DNA from: Anoxybacillus tengchongensis
GTDB taxonomy: Bacteria > Bacillota > Bacilli > Bacillales > Anoxybacillaceae
NCBI RefSeq assembly: GCF_014201585.1
Contig: NZ_JACHES010000007.1
Location: 21,507-85,506 of the forward strand
Reading direction: 5' to 3'
DNA length: 64,000 nucleotides
Position numbers and translations under genes: made by a program. The notes under the pieces are model-generated. The model did no database searches. It saw only the letters and a program-made list of their open reading frames with translations, and was not told where the DNA came from. Positions 1 through 8,626 of the stretch are shown one piece after another. Every line of letters begins with the position of its first letter. The first letter of the stretch is position 1.

Positions 1-684
<684 letters not shown>

Positions 685-699
685 AAGCAGGTGTGGACG

Positions 700-1833
700 A
701 TGAAAAAGTTAATCATATTGCTCACTTGTACGCTTCTTACTTTGTCAGCATGCGCGCCAAAATTTAATCAAGAAGAACAAGTGGTGCAAGAAACGGAAAA
801 TAAAAAACAAAAAGCGATTATTCCAAAGTACAATATTTCTAACTCGTATTATCGTACGATTTTACCGTTTCAACCTGGAGAGGCACGCGGACTGGTCGTT
901 GAGAATGTAAACACGAGATTAGATATGGATGAATTTGAGCTCGGTTTAATGCGCATTGCACAAGAAAAGTTTTCTCCGTCACAATATTTATTTCAGCAAG
1001 GGCAATATTTAGACCGAAAAACGATTGAGTCGTGGCTTAAACGAAAACAAGGGAATGGGGAAGGGCTAAATCCTTCGCTCGGAAACGAAGGGACGAATGA
1101 AGAGAAAAACAAAAAACACCCGCTTTACATTTCGCATATTTTAGAACATAACTATTTGGTTAAAACAGGAAACGATAAAGTCCAATTAGGTGGAGTCGTC
1201 ATTGGGCTTGCGATGAATTCGGTTCATTACTATGAGACGGAAGAAGGGTATCCACGAGAAGTAAAAATTTCGAAAAGCGATATGGAGAAAGAAGGGAAAA
1301 AAGCCGCAGAAGAAATTGTTTCTCGCTTACGTAAAATTAATGGGTTAAAGGAAGTGCCAATTGTTATTGGCTTATTTGAGCAGCAACCAAAATCGTCTAT
1401 CGTCCCAGGACACTTTTTTGCTGCTGGCTACGTAGATAAAGGGAGCAATACGATTCAGGATTGGGAAAAAATCAATGAAGAATATTATGTTTTCCCATCG
1501 GATGAAGCGGAAAAAAATCACCGCGATGATTTAGTGAAGTTTTTAAACTTAAAGTCAGATATTGAAGAATTTTTCCCGAATTACACCGGAGTCATTGGCA
1601 GAGCATTTTATCGCGATGACCAACTACAACAATTGACGATTGACATTGTGATGCAGTTTTATGGAAAAGCAGAAGTCATCGGATTTACGCAATATGTCAC
1701 AGGTCTTCTCATGGAGAAAATGCCTAATTATATGCCGATTTCCGTTTATATTTCGTCGGTGCGTGGACCAGAAAGTATTATTATAAAAAACCCGGATAAA
1801 AGTGAACCGTTTGTTCATATATATCAGCCGTAA
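700..1833 (+). CDS. camS: CamS family sex-pheromone lipoprotein
   Basis: This is a secreted lipoprotein of about 377 residues, the length of Bacillus YerH/CamS proteins. In enterococci and staphylococci the cleaved signal peptide of this family is a mating pheromone; in bacilli the function is not established. The ATG at 700 follows AGCAGGTG, whereas the in-frame GTG at 691 lies inside that ribosome site. The signal peptide MKKLIILLTCTLLTLSAC carries a lipobox LSAC with Cys18 as the lipidated residue. The rest is a hydrophilic extracytoplasmic domain with the family pattern (YYRTILPFQPGEARG, GVIGRAFY). It lies directly downstream of ligA and probably in the same transcript. Confidence 0.93.
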   Translation: MKKLIILLTCTLLTLSACAPKFNQEEQVVQETENKKQKAIIPKYNISNSYYRTILPFQPGEARGLVVENVNTRLDMDEFELGLMRIAQEKFSPSQYLFQQGQYLDRKTIESWLKRKQGNGEGLNPSLGNEGTNEEKNKKHPLYISHILEHNYLVKTGNDKVQLGGVVIGLAMNSVHYYETEEGYPREVKISKSDMEKEGKKAAEEIVSRLRKINGLKEVPIVIGLFEQQPKSSIVPGHFFAAGYVDKGSNTIQDWEKINEEYYVFPSDEAEKNHRDDLVKFLNLKSDIEEFFPNYTGVIGRAFYRDDQLQQLTIDIVMQFYGKAEVIGFTQYVTGLLMEKMPNYMPISVYISSVRGPESIIIKNPDKSEPFVHIYQP

Positions 1834-1918
1834 CATTTGAATATGTATCGTTCATCCGTTAGAATGAAATTGTGTGTATGAAAACGCTTTTGTAATTTCA
1901 ACAAAGGGGGCTTACATG

Positions 1919-3466
1919 ATGGTACAACCTTACAAACATGAACCATTTACTGATTTTACAGTCGAAGCAAACAAAAAAGCGTTTGAAGAAGGATTAAAAA
2001 CGGTACAAGCTTATCTCGGTCAAGATTATCCGCTTGTGATTGGCGGCGAGCGAATCATGACAGAAGATAAAATTGTTTCGATCAACCCTGCAAATAAAAC
2101 AGAAATTGTTGGTCGCGTGGCGAAAGCAAATAAAGACTTAGCGGAAAAAGCGATGCAAGCAGCAGACGCAGCATTTACATGGTGGAGCAAAACGAAGCCA
2201 GAAATGCGCGCAAATATTTTATTCCGTGCGGCAGCGATTGTGCGTCGTCGCAAACATGAATTTTCAGCATTGCTTGTCAAAGAATCAGGAAAACCATGGA
2301 AAGAGGCGGATGCGGATACTGCCGAAGCAATTGACTTTATGGAATATTATGCTCGTCAAATGTTGAAATTGAAAGACGGCATCCCTGTCGAAAGCCGTCC
2401 GGGAGAAACAAACCGTTTCTTCTACATTCCACTTGGTGTCGGCGTTGTTATTTCGCCGTGGAACTTCCCGTTTGCGATTATGGCAGGAACAACCGTTGCC
2501 GCGCTTGTGACAGGAAATACAGTATTGTTAAAACCAGCGAGTGCAACGCCAGTCGTGGCGTATAAGTTTGTTGAAGTGTTAGAAGAAGCAGGGCTTCCAG
2601 CAGGTGTATTAAACTACATTCCAGGAAGCGGTGCAGAAGTAGGCGATTATTTAGTTGACCATCCGCGCACACGTTTCATTAGCTTCACAGGTTCTCGCGA
2701 TGTTGGTATTCGCATTTATGAGCGTGCGGCTAAAGTGCATCCAGGACAAATTTGGCTCAAGCGTGTTATTGCGGAAATGGGCGGAAAAGACACAATCGTT
2801 GTGGACAAAGAAGCAGATTTAGAATTAGCTGCTCAATCCATCGTTGCCTCTGCTTTTGGCTTTTCTGGTCAAAAATGTTCGGCATGCTCACGTGTTGTGG
2901 CGCTCGAAGAAGTGTATGACCAAGTATTAAATCGCGTCGTTGAGTTAACGAAACAATTAAAAGTCGGCAACCCAGAAGAACAAAGCACATTTATGGGACC
3001 GGTTATCGACCAATCGGCATACAACAAAATTATGGAATATATCGAAATTGGTAAACAAGAAGGTAAGCTCATGACAGGTGGCGAAGGAGACGACTCGAAA
3101 GGCTTCTTCATTCAGCCAACGGTGTTTGCAGATGTTGATCCAAAAGCGCGCATTATGCAAGAAGAAATTTTCGGACCTGTTGTGGCGTTCACGAAAGCAA
3201 AAGACTTCGACCATGCGCTTGAAATCGCCAATAACACAGAATACGGCTTAACAGGCGCCGTCATTTCAAATAACCGCTTTAACCTAGAAAAAGCGCGTGA
3301 AGAGTTCCATGTCGGAAACCTTTACTTTAATCGTGGTTGCACAGGCGCGATCGTCGGCTACCATCCATTCGGCGGGTTCAATATGTCTGGAACAGACTCG
3401 AAAGCAGGTGGACCAGACTACTTACTTCTTCATATGCAAGCAAAAACGGTGTCAGAAATGTTTTAA
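1919..3466 (+). CDS. rocA: 1-pyrroline-5-carboxylate dehydrogenase
   Basis: The enzyme oxidises pyrroline-5-carboxylate/glutamate semialdehyde to glutamate with NAD+, in arginine and proline catabolism in the cytosol. The 515-residue product matches Bacillus RocA in length and start ([13 protein letters not shown]). The start at 1919 is 8 bases after AAAGGGGG; the ATG at 1916 is only 5 bases away and less likely. Aldehyde dehydrogenase features are clear: cofactor segment [21 protein letters not shown] loop (SFTGSRDVG), Glu in AEMGGKD, and catalytic Cys in [11 protein letters not shown] strong terminator follows at once, so it is probably monocistronic. Confidence 0.96.
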   Translation: MVQPYKHEPFTDFTVEANKKAFEEGLKTVQAYLGQDYPLVIGGERIMTEDKIVSINPANKTEIVGRVAKANKDLAEKAMQAADAAFTWWSKTKPEMRANILFRAAAIVRRRKHEFSALLVKESGKPWKEADADTAEAIDFMEYYARQMLKLKDGIPVESRPGETNRFFYIPLGVGVVISPWNFPFAIMAGTTVAALVTGNTVLLKPASATPVVAYKFVEVLEEAGLPAGVLNYIPGSGAEVGDYLVDHPRTRFISFTGSRDVGIRIYERAAKVHPGQIWLKRVIAEMGGKDTIVVDKEADLELAAQSIVASAFGFSGQKCSACSRVVALEEVYDQVLNRVVELTKQLKVGNPEEQSTFMGPVIDQSAYNKIMEYIEIGKQEGKLMTGGEGDDSKGFFIQPTVFADVDPKARIMQEEIFGPVVAFTKAKDFDHALEIANNTEYGLTGAVISNNRFNLEKAREEFHVGNLYFNRGCTGAIVGYHPFGGFNMSGTDSKAGGPDYLLLHMQAKTVSEMF

Positions 3467-3470
3467 TGGA

Positions 3471-3508
3471 AAACCCCTCTTGGCGAAAATGCTAAGAGGG
3501 GTTTCAAA
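3471..3508 (+). terminator. Rho-independent terminator after rocA
   Basis: The perfect inverted repeat AAACCCCTCTT / AAGAGGGGTTT (arms 3471-3481 and 3494-3504, allowing the shared bases) encloses a short loop. It lies 4 bases after the rocA stop. The T run is short (TTTC), so strength is inferred from the stem. Confidence 0.8.
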
Positions 3509-3531
3509 TATGTAAGATAAGAGTGATAGGG

Positions 3532-3537
3532 TATAAT
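3532..3537 (+). promoter_or_regulatory. Possible -10 box for the MNT-HEPT fusion gene
   Basis: A perfect TATAAT lies just after the rocA terminator. No good -35 box is seen 16-18 bases upstream. If real, transcription would start near 3544, which makes the in-frame ATG at 3523 an impossible start and supports the later start at 3586. Confidence 0.4.
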
Positions 3538-3585
3538 GAAGAAAAGCATCCTTCATATGATATAGAAGTGGGTGGTGATGGGCGA

Positions 3586-4329
3586 TTGAGTACAAACATG
3601 TACGGATTAAAAAAGCAAACATTTTATAACCTCATTTGTGTGTTTCAAAATTATGCTAACATCATTGAAAAAGTGATTTTGTTCGGATCAAGGGCAAGAG
3701 GCGATTATAAAGAAACGTCGGACATCGATATTGCGATTAAGTTTAGAAGCCATAACGAGCAGCTGTACCGCATTCAAGACGATTTAGCAGAAGCAAATAT
3801 CATTTATACGGTGGATGCTATTGATTATGAAAAGATCAGCAATGAAAAACTCAAATCGTACATTGAGCTCGAAGGAAAGACAATTTTTTTAACGAATGAA
3901 CGAGGGGAGGCAGTTGTGACGATGAATAAAATCATCGATAAACTATTTGACTTTGAAAAAGCATTAAATAAACTACATCAAAGCATTACGCGTGATGTGG
4001 AAAAAGATGACCTAGTTCTTGACGCGACAATTCAACGATTTGAATTTACGTACGAACTAGCATGGAAATGGATGAAAAGCTACTTAGAATATAACGGAAA
4101 CAACGAAGTCACAAGTCCGCGAAAAACGATTAAACAAGCATTTAAAGAAGGACTTATTCAAGATGGAGAAGCGTGGATTCAAATGTTAGAAGATCGAAAT
4201 AGGACATCACATACATACGATGAACAAATAGCGATGAAAATTTATGAACATGTTCGCCAGCGCTATGTTCATTTATTTGATCAGCTATTAGTAGAGATGA
4301 AAAAACGAGTTCGTGAATTGGAAGAATAG
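3586..4329 (+). CDS. Fused MNT-type nucleotidyltransferase and HI0074/HEPT-like partner
   Basis: This single chain of about 247 residues joins two proteins that are normally separate genes. The N-terminal 110 residues are a minimal nucleotidyltransferase with the motif GSRARGD followed by SDIDIAI (G-S...D-x-D). The C-terminal 130 residues match the HI0074 family of nucleotidyltransferase-binding helical proteins, with the RNRTSHTYDE motif near the end. In MNT/HEPT toxin-antitoxin modules the transferase neutralises the HEPT toxin by nucleotidylation; whether this pair is such a module is inferred. The TTG at 3586 is chosen because GGTGGTG lies 8 bases upstream; ATG 3598 and ATG 3523 are alternatives. 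The junction carries a buried ribosome site (see 3904). Confidence 0.8.
   Translation: MSTNMYGLKKQTFYNLICVFQNYANIIEKVILFGSRARGDYKETSDIDIAIKFRSHNEQLYRIQDDLAEANIIYTVDAIDYEKISNEKLKSYIELEGKTIFLTNERGEAVVTMNKIIDKLFDFEKALNKLHQSITRDVEKDDLVLDATIQRFEFTYELAWKWMKSYLEYNGNNEVTSPRKTIKQAFKEGLIQDGEAWIQMLEDRNRTSHTYDEQIAMKIYEHVRQRYVHLFDQLLVEMKKRVRELEE
3904..3924 (+). promoter_or_regulatory. Internal ribosome-binding site in the fusion linker
   Basis: GGGGAGG at 3904-3910 is followed in frame by GTG at 3916 (5 bases) and ATG at 3922 (11 bases). Translation from either would give the HI0074-like domain alone (MNKIIDKLFDFEKALNK...). This looks like the start region of a formerly separate gene. It could let the cell make both the fusion and the free C-terminal protein; that is inference. 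Confidence 0.55.
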
Positions 4330-4346
4330 GGAAAATATTTTCATCG

Positions 4347-5952
4347 GTAACTATTCATCCACATCATAAAGTGAGCTGAATATTTTTTGCTTTTCCTGTC
4401 TATGATGTGAATACTGATAGACAAGGAGGTGAATCGCATGTTGACGGTACAACAAGCTGTATTTACAGTTGAGAGCTTCATCGGCAAAGTTCAACAACAA
4501 AAACAGCTCATTCATCAACTCGTTCAAGAAAATGAACATTTGCGTCAAGAAAACAAACAGCTGCGCAAAGAAAATGAACAACTCAAGTATTGCGTTCAAG
4601 AGCTGGAAGCACGCACGAAAAAAAACAGCTCCAATAGCCATTTGCCCCCATCTTCTGACCGTTTTCACACCCATTCTTCTCGTCAGCCATCTGGCAACAA
4701 ACCAGGCGGACAAGAAGGGCATCAAGGAACGACGCTCCATCAAGTGGAACATCCACATCATCGCATCGTCCATCGTGTGCACACGTGTCAAGGATGTGGG
4801 GCTTCTTTGCGTGAAGTCAAACCGTTCAAAGTCGATGTCCGTCAAGTGTTCGATCTCCCTCCCGTGACGATCGAGGTGACACAACATGAACGTGAAGTGA
4901 AATCCTGTCCACATTGCCGATGTGTTCAACAAGCAGAGTTTCCACCACATGTCACGAATCATGTGCAATATGGTCCACGGCTCACGGCGCTCGCTGTATA
5001 TTTGCACCATATTCAATTGATCCCTTACAAACGTTTGAGTGATACGATCGAAGCATGATATCAACACCCAATCAGTACAGGAACCCTTGCCAATATGGTG
5101 AAACGAGGACGCGAAGCGCTAGAATCCAATATGGACATGATCGAAGACGCCTTGCTTGACTCTGATATCTTGCATGTCGATGAAACGAGTTTGCGCATGG
5201 ATGGGAAACTCGCATGGGTGCATGTCGCGTGTACATCGAAATATACGTACTTGGCTCCTCACGTTTCTCGCGGAAAGAAAGCGACCGATGACATCGGGAT
5301 TCTTCCCCGATATCAAGGGACGATGATGCACGATGGGTTCGGTACGTATCCGAGATACACGAAAGCCACCCATGCTCTTTGCCATGCCCATCATTTGCGT
5401 GAATTGAAGGGTTTCATCGAACAAGGGCATACATGGGCATCGCGCATGACCACGTTTCTATTAGCCGCCAAACAGGCCGTCGAAGCTCATCACGGTACAC
5501 TTTCCAAAAAAGAAGCGAAACGATGGGAACGAATGTATGATCGCATCCTAGCGAAAGCACAGCACGGATGGGAAACGATGACGCCTCTTCCGAAAAAATC
5601 ACTCGCTTTTATTCGACGGCTTCAGAAACGAAAGGAAGAAGCGCTGCGTTTTTCACGTAAAGTGCATGTTCCCTTTGACAACAACCAAGCCGAATGCGAT
5701 CTTCGCATGGTCAAAGTCAAAGAGAACATTTCGGGTACGTTTCGTGAAGAAACATTCGCCCAGTCTGCATCACAAGAAGCATCGTTTCCACACTGACGAA
5801 ACACGAAAAAAACGTGTGGGATTCGTTATGTCTTCTGTTGACAGGCGAAACGCTCGATCGTGTTCTTTCTACCACTTAGGGCATTTTCTATTACGGGGAT
5901 GCCCTATTTGTGTTGAGCTTCTTTACATACTACTATCGGGATGAATAGTTAC
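4347..5952 (+). mobile_element. IS66-family (ISBst12-like) insertion sequence, inactivated
   Basis: The element is bounded by a perfect 14-bp inverted repeat, GTAACTATTCATCC at 4347-4360 and its complement at 5939-5952. Flanks TTTCATCG (4339-4346) and TTTAATCG (5954-5961) match at 7 of 8 bases, consistent with the 8-bp target duplication of IS66 elements. It carries only a tnpC-type transposase and no tnpA/tnpB, as in the ISBst12 subgroup. The transposase is broken twice, so the copy cannot move by itself. Confidence 0.85.
4438..5879 (+). pseudogene. tnpC: IS66-family transposase (tnpC), nonsense plus frameshift
   Basis: The start ATG at 4438 follows AAGGAGG by 8 bases. The order is N-terminal leucine-rich coiled coil (ENEHLRQENKQLRKENEQLK), a zinc-binding region (CQGCGAS, CPHCRC), then the DDE domain with HVDETSLRMDGKLAWVHVA, HDGFGTYPRY, CHAHHLREL and NNQAECDLRMVKVK. 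An in-frame TGA at 5056-5058 splits it; reading resumes in the same frame. Near 5765-5770 a one-base deletion shifts the frame, and the true C-terminus (IVSTLTKHEKNVWDSLC) continues in the -1 frame to a TAG at 5877. Two independent lesions indicate a dead gene. Confidence 0.9.
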
Positions 5953-6104
5953 TTTTAATCGGCATATATAACCCCCTTACAAAATTCACATTAATATTAT
6001 TTAATACTGGTAGTTCTGATAGCAATCTGTAAAATTTGTGTAAAAAATTATATTTATTTTTTATCCTACGTCAAACTCTAACATTTTTGGTCTTTCGTTA
6101 TTGA

Positions 6105-7640
6105 TCAGCTCATTAATCTGTCCTGGAGTTCACCGTATTGCTCTACTCGCATACTTTCGGATCTTTGTTGCGGGTCACCAGATCCTCGAACTTCCTGCGT
6201 GCCTAGTGGCACAGAGGCAATCACTACACTACCCGAGTCGGTACGGCAAACTAGTTCTATGCGGTCATACCGATCCCAGTCTGGGATCGCGTTCTTGAAA
6301 ATCAACGCGACCTCATGCAACAGGCGGGTCGCTGGGTATTCCGGTCCACACACGCCCAATTCTACGCCGTCTGCTGCTTTCGCCGCCAAATCGGCAATCG
6401 CGGTAGCGCGAACCACCTTGGCGTATTGGGGCCAGCGGACAAACTTGGCCACCTTGTTCTCGAGCATCAGTTGGAACAGCCGGTGCTTCTTGCCATCGTC
6501 GGTCGACCGAACTACGATTTCCTCCATGGCATCCACAGGCAACCACGCCCTTTGCCACGCCCGGTGCTGGTTTCGTTGAGCACGTACAGCGCGCTCGTAC
6601 AGTTCGGACTCGGAGGGTGCTCGCACGGCGCCATTCGTCAGGCCATTAGAGTACATTGGCACCGAGGTGAACGGCCACTCCTCAGACTGTCGTATTAGCA
6701 CCGTGATTAGAACCACGCACGCGAGCATTCCCACGGTGGTGAACAAGCCTCCCAAGGAGACAGCGGAGGTGGTGCTCGAATGGTCGGTCAGGCTCGGCAC
6801 AATCAGAAGCAGGTAGCACCACATTTGTACCAAGTACATGGGACGCATCACGCACATGATGCCGATATGTAGCCAAATCCAGCATACGACCAACGGAATC
6901 CGCCACGAGGGAACGAAGATCGCGACCGGGGCCAACAGTTCGATTAGCACGGTCAGAGATGCTAACACCCGGCACAGCACCGGGCTACCCACCAATAGTT
7001 TGGTCATGAAGGGCCAGCGGGACGGCGAGTACTTAACATAGAACCGCAATGCGTCGCCATTTAACCACCCGAGGCCACCGTAGAGGAGCTTGGACACGCC
7101 GCCGGCGAACATAATGTAGGATAGGACCAATAGCAACAATTTTGGGGCAAACCCTGAGGTGAACGCCGATTGATCGGGCACCAACAGAGGCCAGTTCACG
7201 TACTGGGCGAGCAGACCGTCTAGCGAGAAGTCGTAGGACACCGAGAAGCACATGGCCAGCAACGCGTACAGCGCCGAGTGCTTCGAGTGGTGGGCGCCTA
7301 GCGCACCAGCATTTACCATATGCAAGAATGCGAAACCCAGGAACGTCAGTACACCAGTGACCGGCTGGAAGAACCCGGCCGCGGCCGCTACCCACATTGC
7401 GATTGTCAGCTTGGCCACAACTGACAGCACGCGGGGACTAACCCAGCGGAGGCCCAGCAGCCGCATCGCCAAGACCGGGGTGTAAAAGACACGCTCGGTT
7501 CTGTCCATAATCTTCGCCGCCTGTAGTGGCGTCGGAAAGTCGACGATACACAGCACAAGCAAACCAGTGTAGAAGACCGCCCGTAGCACCCCGGACACCG
7601 GTGCCATATCGAACAGCCACCAATGCGTGACAATGTTCAT
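6105..7640 (-). CDS. HTTM-domain integral membrane protein, GC-rich
   Basis: About 511 residues with roughly ten hydrophobic segments in the first 330, then a soluble C-terminal part. The N-terminus (HWWLFDMAPVSGVLRAVFYTGLL) and the motif EEWPFTSVPMYS resemble HTTM proteins, the family of vitamin K gamma-carboxylase-like and SdpB-like membrane proteins. The start at 7640 is preceded by GGGGGG 7 bases upstream; the longer frame to 7724 has no ribosome site and is AT-rich. The gene is strikingly GC-rich (35 of 60 bases in the line at 7321), while DNA just outside both ends is AT-rich. This points to a gene from a high-GC donor. HTTM genes often sit beside DCC-family genes, and one lies at 12403. 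Function unknown. Confidence 0.75.
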   Translation of the reverse strand: MNIVTHWWLFDMAPVSGVLRAVFYTGLLVLCIVDFPTPLQAAKIMDRTERVFYTPVLAMRLLGLRWVSPRVLSVVAKLTIAMWVAAAAGFFQPVTGVLTFLGFAFLHMVNAGALGAHHSKHSALYALLAMCFSVSYDFSLDGLLAQYVNWPLLVPDQSAFTSGFAPKLLLLVLSYIMFAGGVSKLLYGGLGWLNGDALRFYVKYSPSRWPFMTKLLVGSPVLCRVLASLTVLIELLAPVAIFVPSWRIPLVVCWIWLHIGIMCVMRPMYLVQMWCYLLLIVPSLTDHSSTTSAVSLGGLFTTVGMLACVVLITVLIRQSEEWPFTSVPMYSNGLTNGAVRAPSESELYERAVRAQRNQHRAWQRAWLPVDAMEEIVVRSTDDGKKHRLFQLMLENKVAKFVRWPQYAKVVRATAIADLAAKAADGVELGVCGPEYPATRLLHEVALIFKNAIPDWDRYDRIELVCRTDSGSVVIASVPLGTQEVRGSGDPQQRSESMRVEQYGELQDRLMS

Positions 7641-7762
7641 CGCTATACCCCCCCAAAGGATAAATCCTCTCCATTGACATATTATTGAGAACTCCTGAAC
7701 CCATAAAAAGAAAGCCTTTCTCAAGTGCTAAAGTCTAGTAAAATCGAGATACGAGTTAGTTT

Positions 7763-8239
7763 TCATTTGCTTCTGAGATATTTTTTCATTTTAATGCTTG
7801 TTGGAATATACCCCATCTTGGTATATAACTGATATGCACGTTTGTTGTGCCCGAAAACATGTAACCCGATTGAACTTACATTCATCGAGGCAAGGTCAGT
7901 TTCAAATGCAATAAGTGACTGCTTTCCATATCCTTTGCCTTGAAATTCTTCGTATATCTTAAAGCTGTATATAAAAGCTGATTTCTCGCCATTGTTTTCT
8001 TTTACTTCATACCAAATCGTGCCTATTGCGCCTACTACTTCGTGATGCAATGAACACAAAAAATGACCATTCGTATGAATCCCTTTAGATAATAGTTCAT
8101 TTGTTTCTTTGATTGCTCGTCCAATCGATTCTGATGGTGTCCATCTACCTTCCTTTACATTTTCTTCGGCATACTCTCTGACTGTCTCTTCGAAGAACCT
8201 TTTATATTGTTCTTCGTTCATTCGAACTAAAGTTATCAT
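7763..8239 (-). CDS. GNAT family N-acetyltransferase
   Basis: The 158-residue protein has the acetyl-CoA binding motif A, FQGKGYGKQ (Q-x-x-G-x-G), at about residues 99-107. It also has the usual C-terminal motif B, HNKRAYQLYTKMGY, and starts 9 bases after AGGAGG. GNAT enzymes transfer an acetyl group from acetyl-CoA to an amine of a small molecule, antibiotic or protein; the substrate cannot be read from sequence. It is divergent from the peptide/SagB cluster, and self-protection by acetylating the cluster product is possible but unproven. Confidence 0.88.
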   Translation of the reverse strand: MITLVRMNEEQYKRFFEETVREYAEENVKEGRWTPSESIGRAIKETNELLSKGIHTNGHFLCSLHHEVVGAIGTIWYEVKENNGEKSAFIYSFKIYEEFQGKGYGKQSLIAFETDLASMNVSSIGLHVFGHNKRAYQLYTKMGYIPTSIKMKKYLRSK

Positions 8240-8385
8240 GGATATTCCTCCTAGATTAATTTCTGTCGGCCAAAATAGACTATGGTGTCGGCTTCAAATG
8301 CAGATTTACACAGCAATTTGGTGGAAAATTATTACTAATCTTAACTTAATACTACCATATTTCTTATAATTCTCAAATTTTAAAC

Positions 8386-8414
8386 TTGACTAAATTATCA
8401 TTCTATTATAATAT
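8386..8414 (+). promoter_or_regulatory. Sigma-A type promoter of the small peptide gene
   Basis: TTGACT at 8386-8391 is followed by TATAAT at 8407-8412 (15-base spacer) or TAATAT at 8409-8414 (17-base spacer). It lies 31-33 bases before the peptide ATG, with AAGGGGGTGG between. The whole 8240-8440 intergenic stretch is very AT-rich. Confidence 0.6.
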
Positions 8415-8444
8415 AAACCTAAGTGATGTAAGGGGGTGGAATAA

Positions 8445-8540
8445 ATGGATAAAAAATCAAAAAATAATACAGTAAAAGAAGAAACATTTATTTTTGAAGA
8501 ACAGGAAACACCGATGGTTGTTATGCACCCGTCCGACTAA
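8445..8540 (+). CDS. 31-residue peptide, putative precursor of a modified peptide
   Basis: A short but well-signalled gene: promoter boxes, AAGGGGGTGG 5 bases before ATG, 32 codons, TAA, then a hairpin. The peptide is charged at the N-terminus (MDKKSKNNTVKEE), has an acidic FIFEEQE middle, and ends PMVVMHPSD. It contains no Cys and only few Ser/Thr (Ser5, Thr9, Thr14, Thr22, Ser30). Position directly ahead of two SagB-type dehydrogenases and an exporter is the layout of ribosomally made, modified peptides. The N-terminal half would be the leader and the TPMVVMHPSD end the core; this is inference. I do not recognise a family. It is too short for most gene callers. Confidence 0.65.
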   Translation: MDKKSKNNTVKEETFIFEEQETPMVVMHPSD

Positions 8541-8554
8541 TAATTAGCATGATC

Positions 8555-8600
8555 AGAACCATCTGAAACTCAATCAGGTGGTTCTTACTTTTATTATTTT
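8555..8600 (+). terminator. Hairpin between peptide gene and sagB genes (terminator/attenuator)
   Basis: AGAACCATCTGA (8555-8566) pairs with TCAGGTGGTTCT (8574-8585), 12 pairs including one G-U, over a 7-base loop. A T-rich tract (TACTTTTATTATTTTATT) follows. A partial terminator here would make the small peptide more abundant than the enzymes downstream, as is usual for peptide precursors. Confidence 0.75.
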
Positions 8601-8626
8601 ATTATGTTGGGAAAGGGTTTGAGAAA

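Noticed and set aside
5056..5058. In-frame TGA in the IS66 transposase as a selenocysteine codon
   Set aside because: The position is not a conserved Cys, there is no SECIS-like hairpin after it that I can see, and a second lesion follows near 5765. A nonsense mutation is simpler.
4351..5067. 238-residue frame on the minus strand across the IS66 element
   Set aside because: It is antisense to the transposase, starts within the IS end, and its composition is a mirror of the real coding frame.
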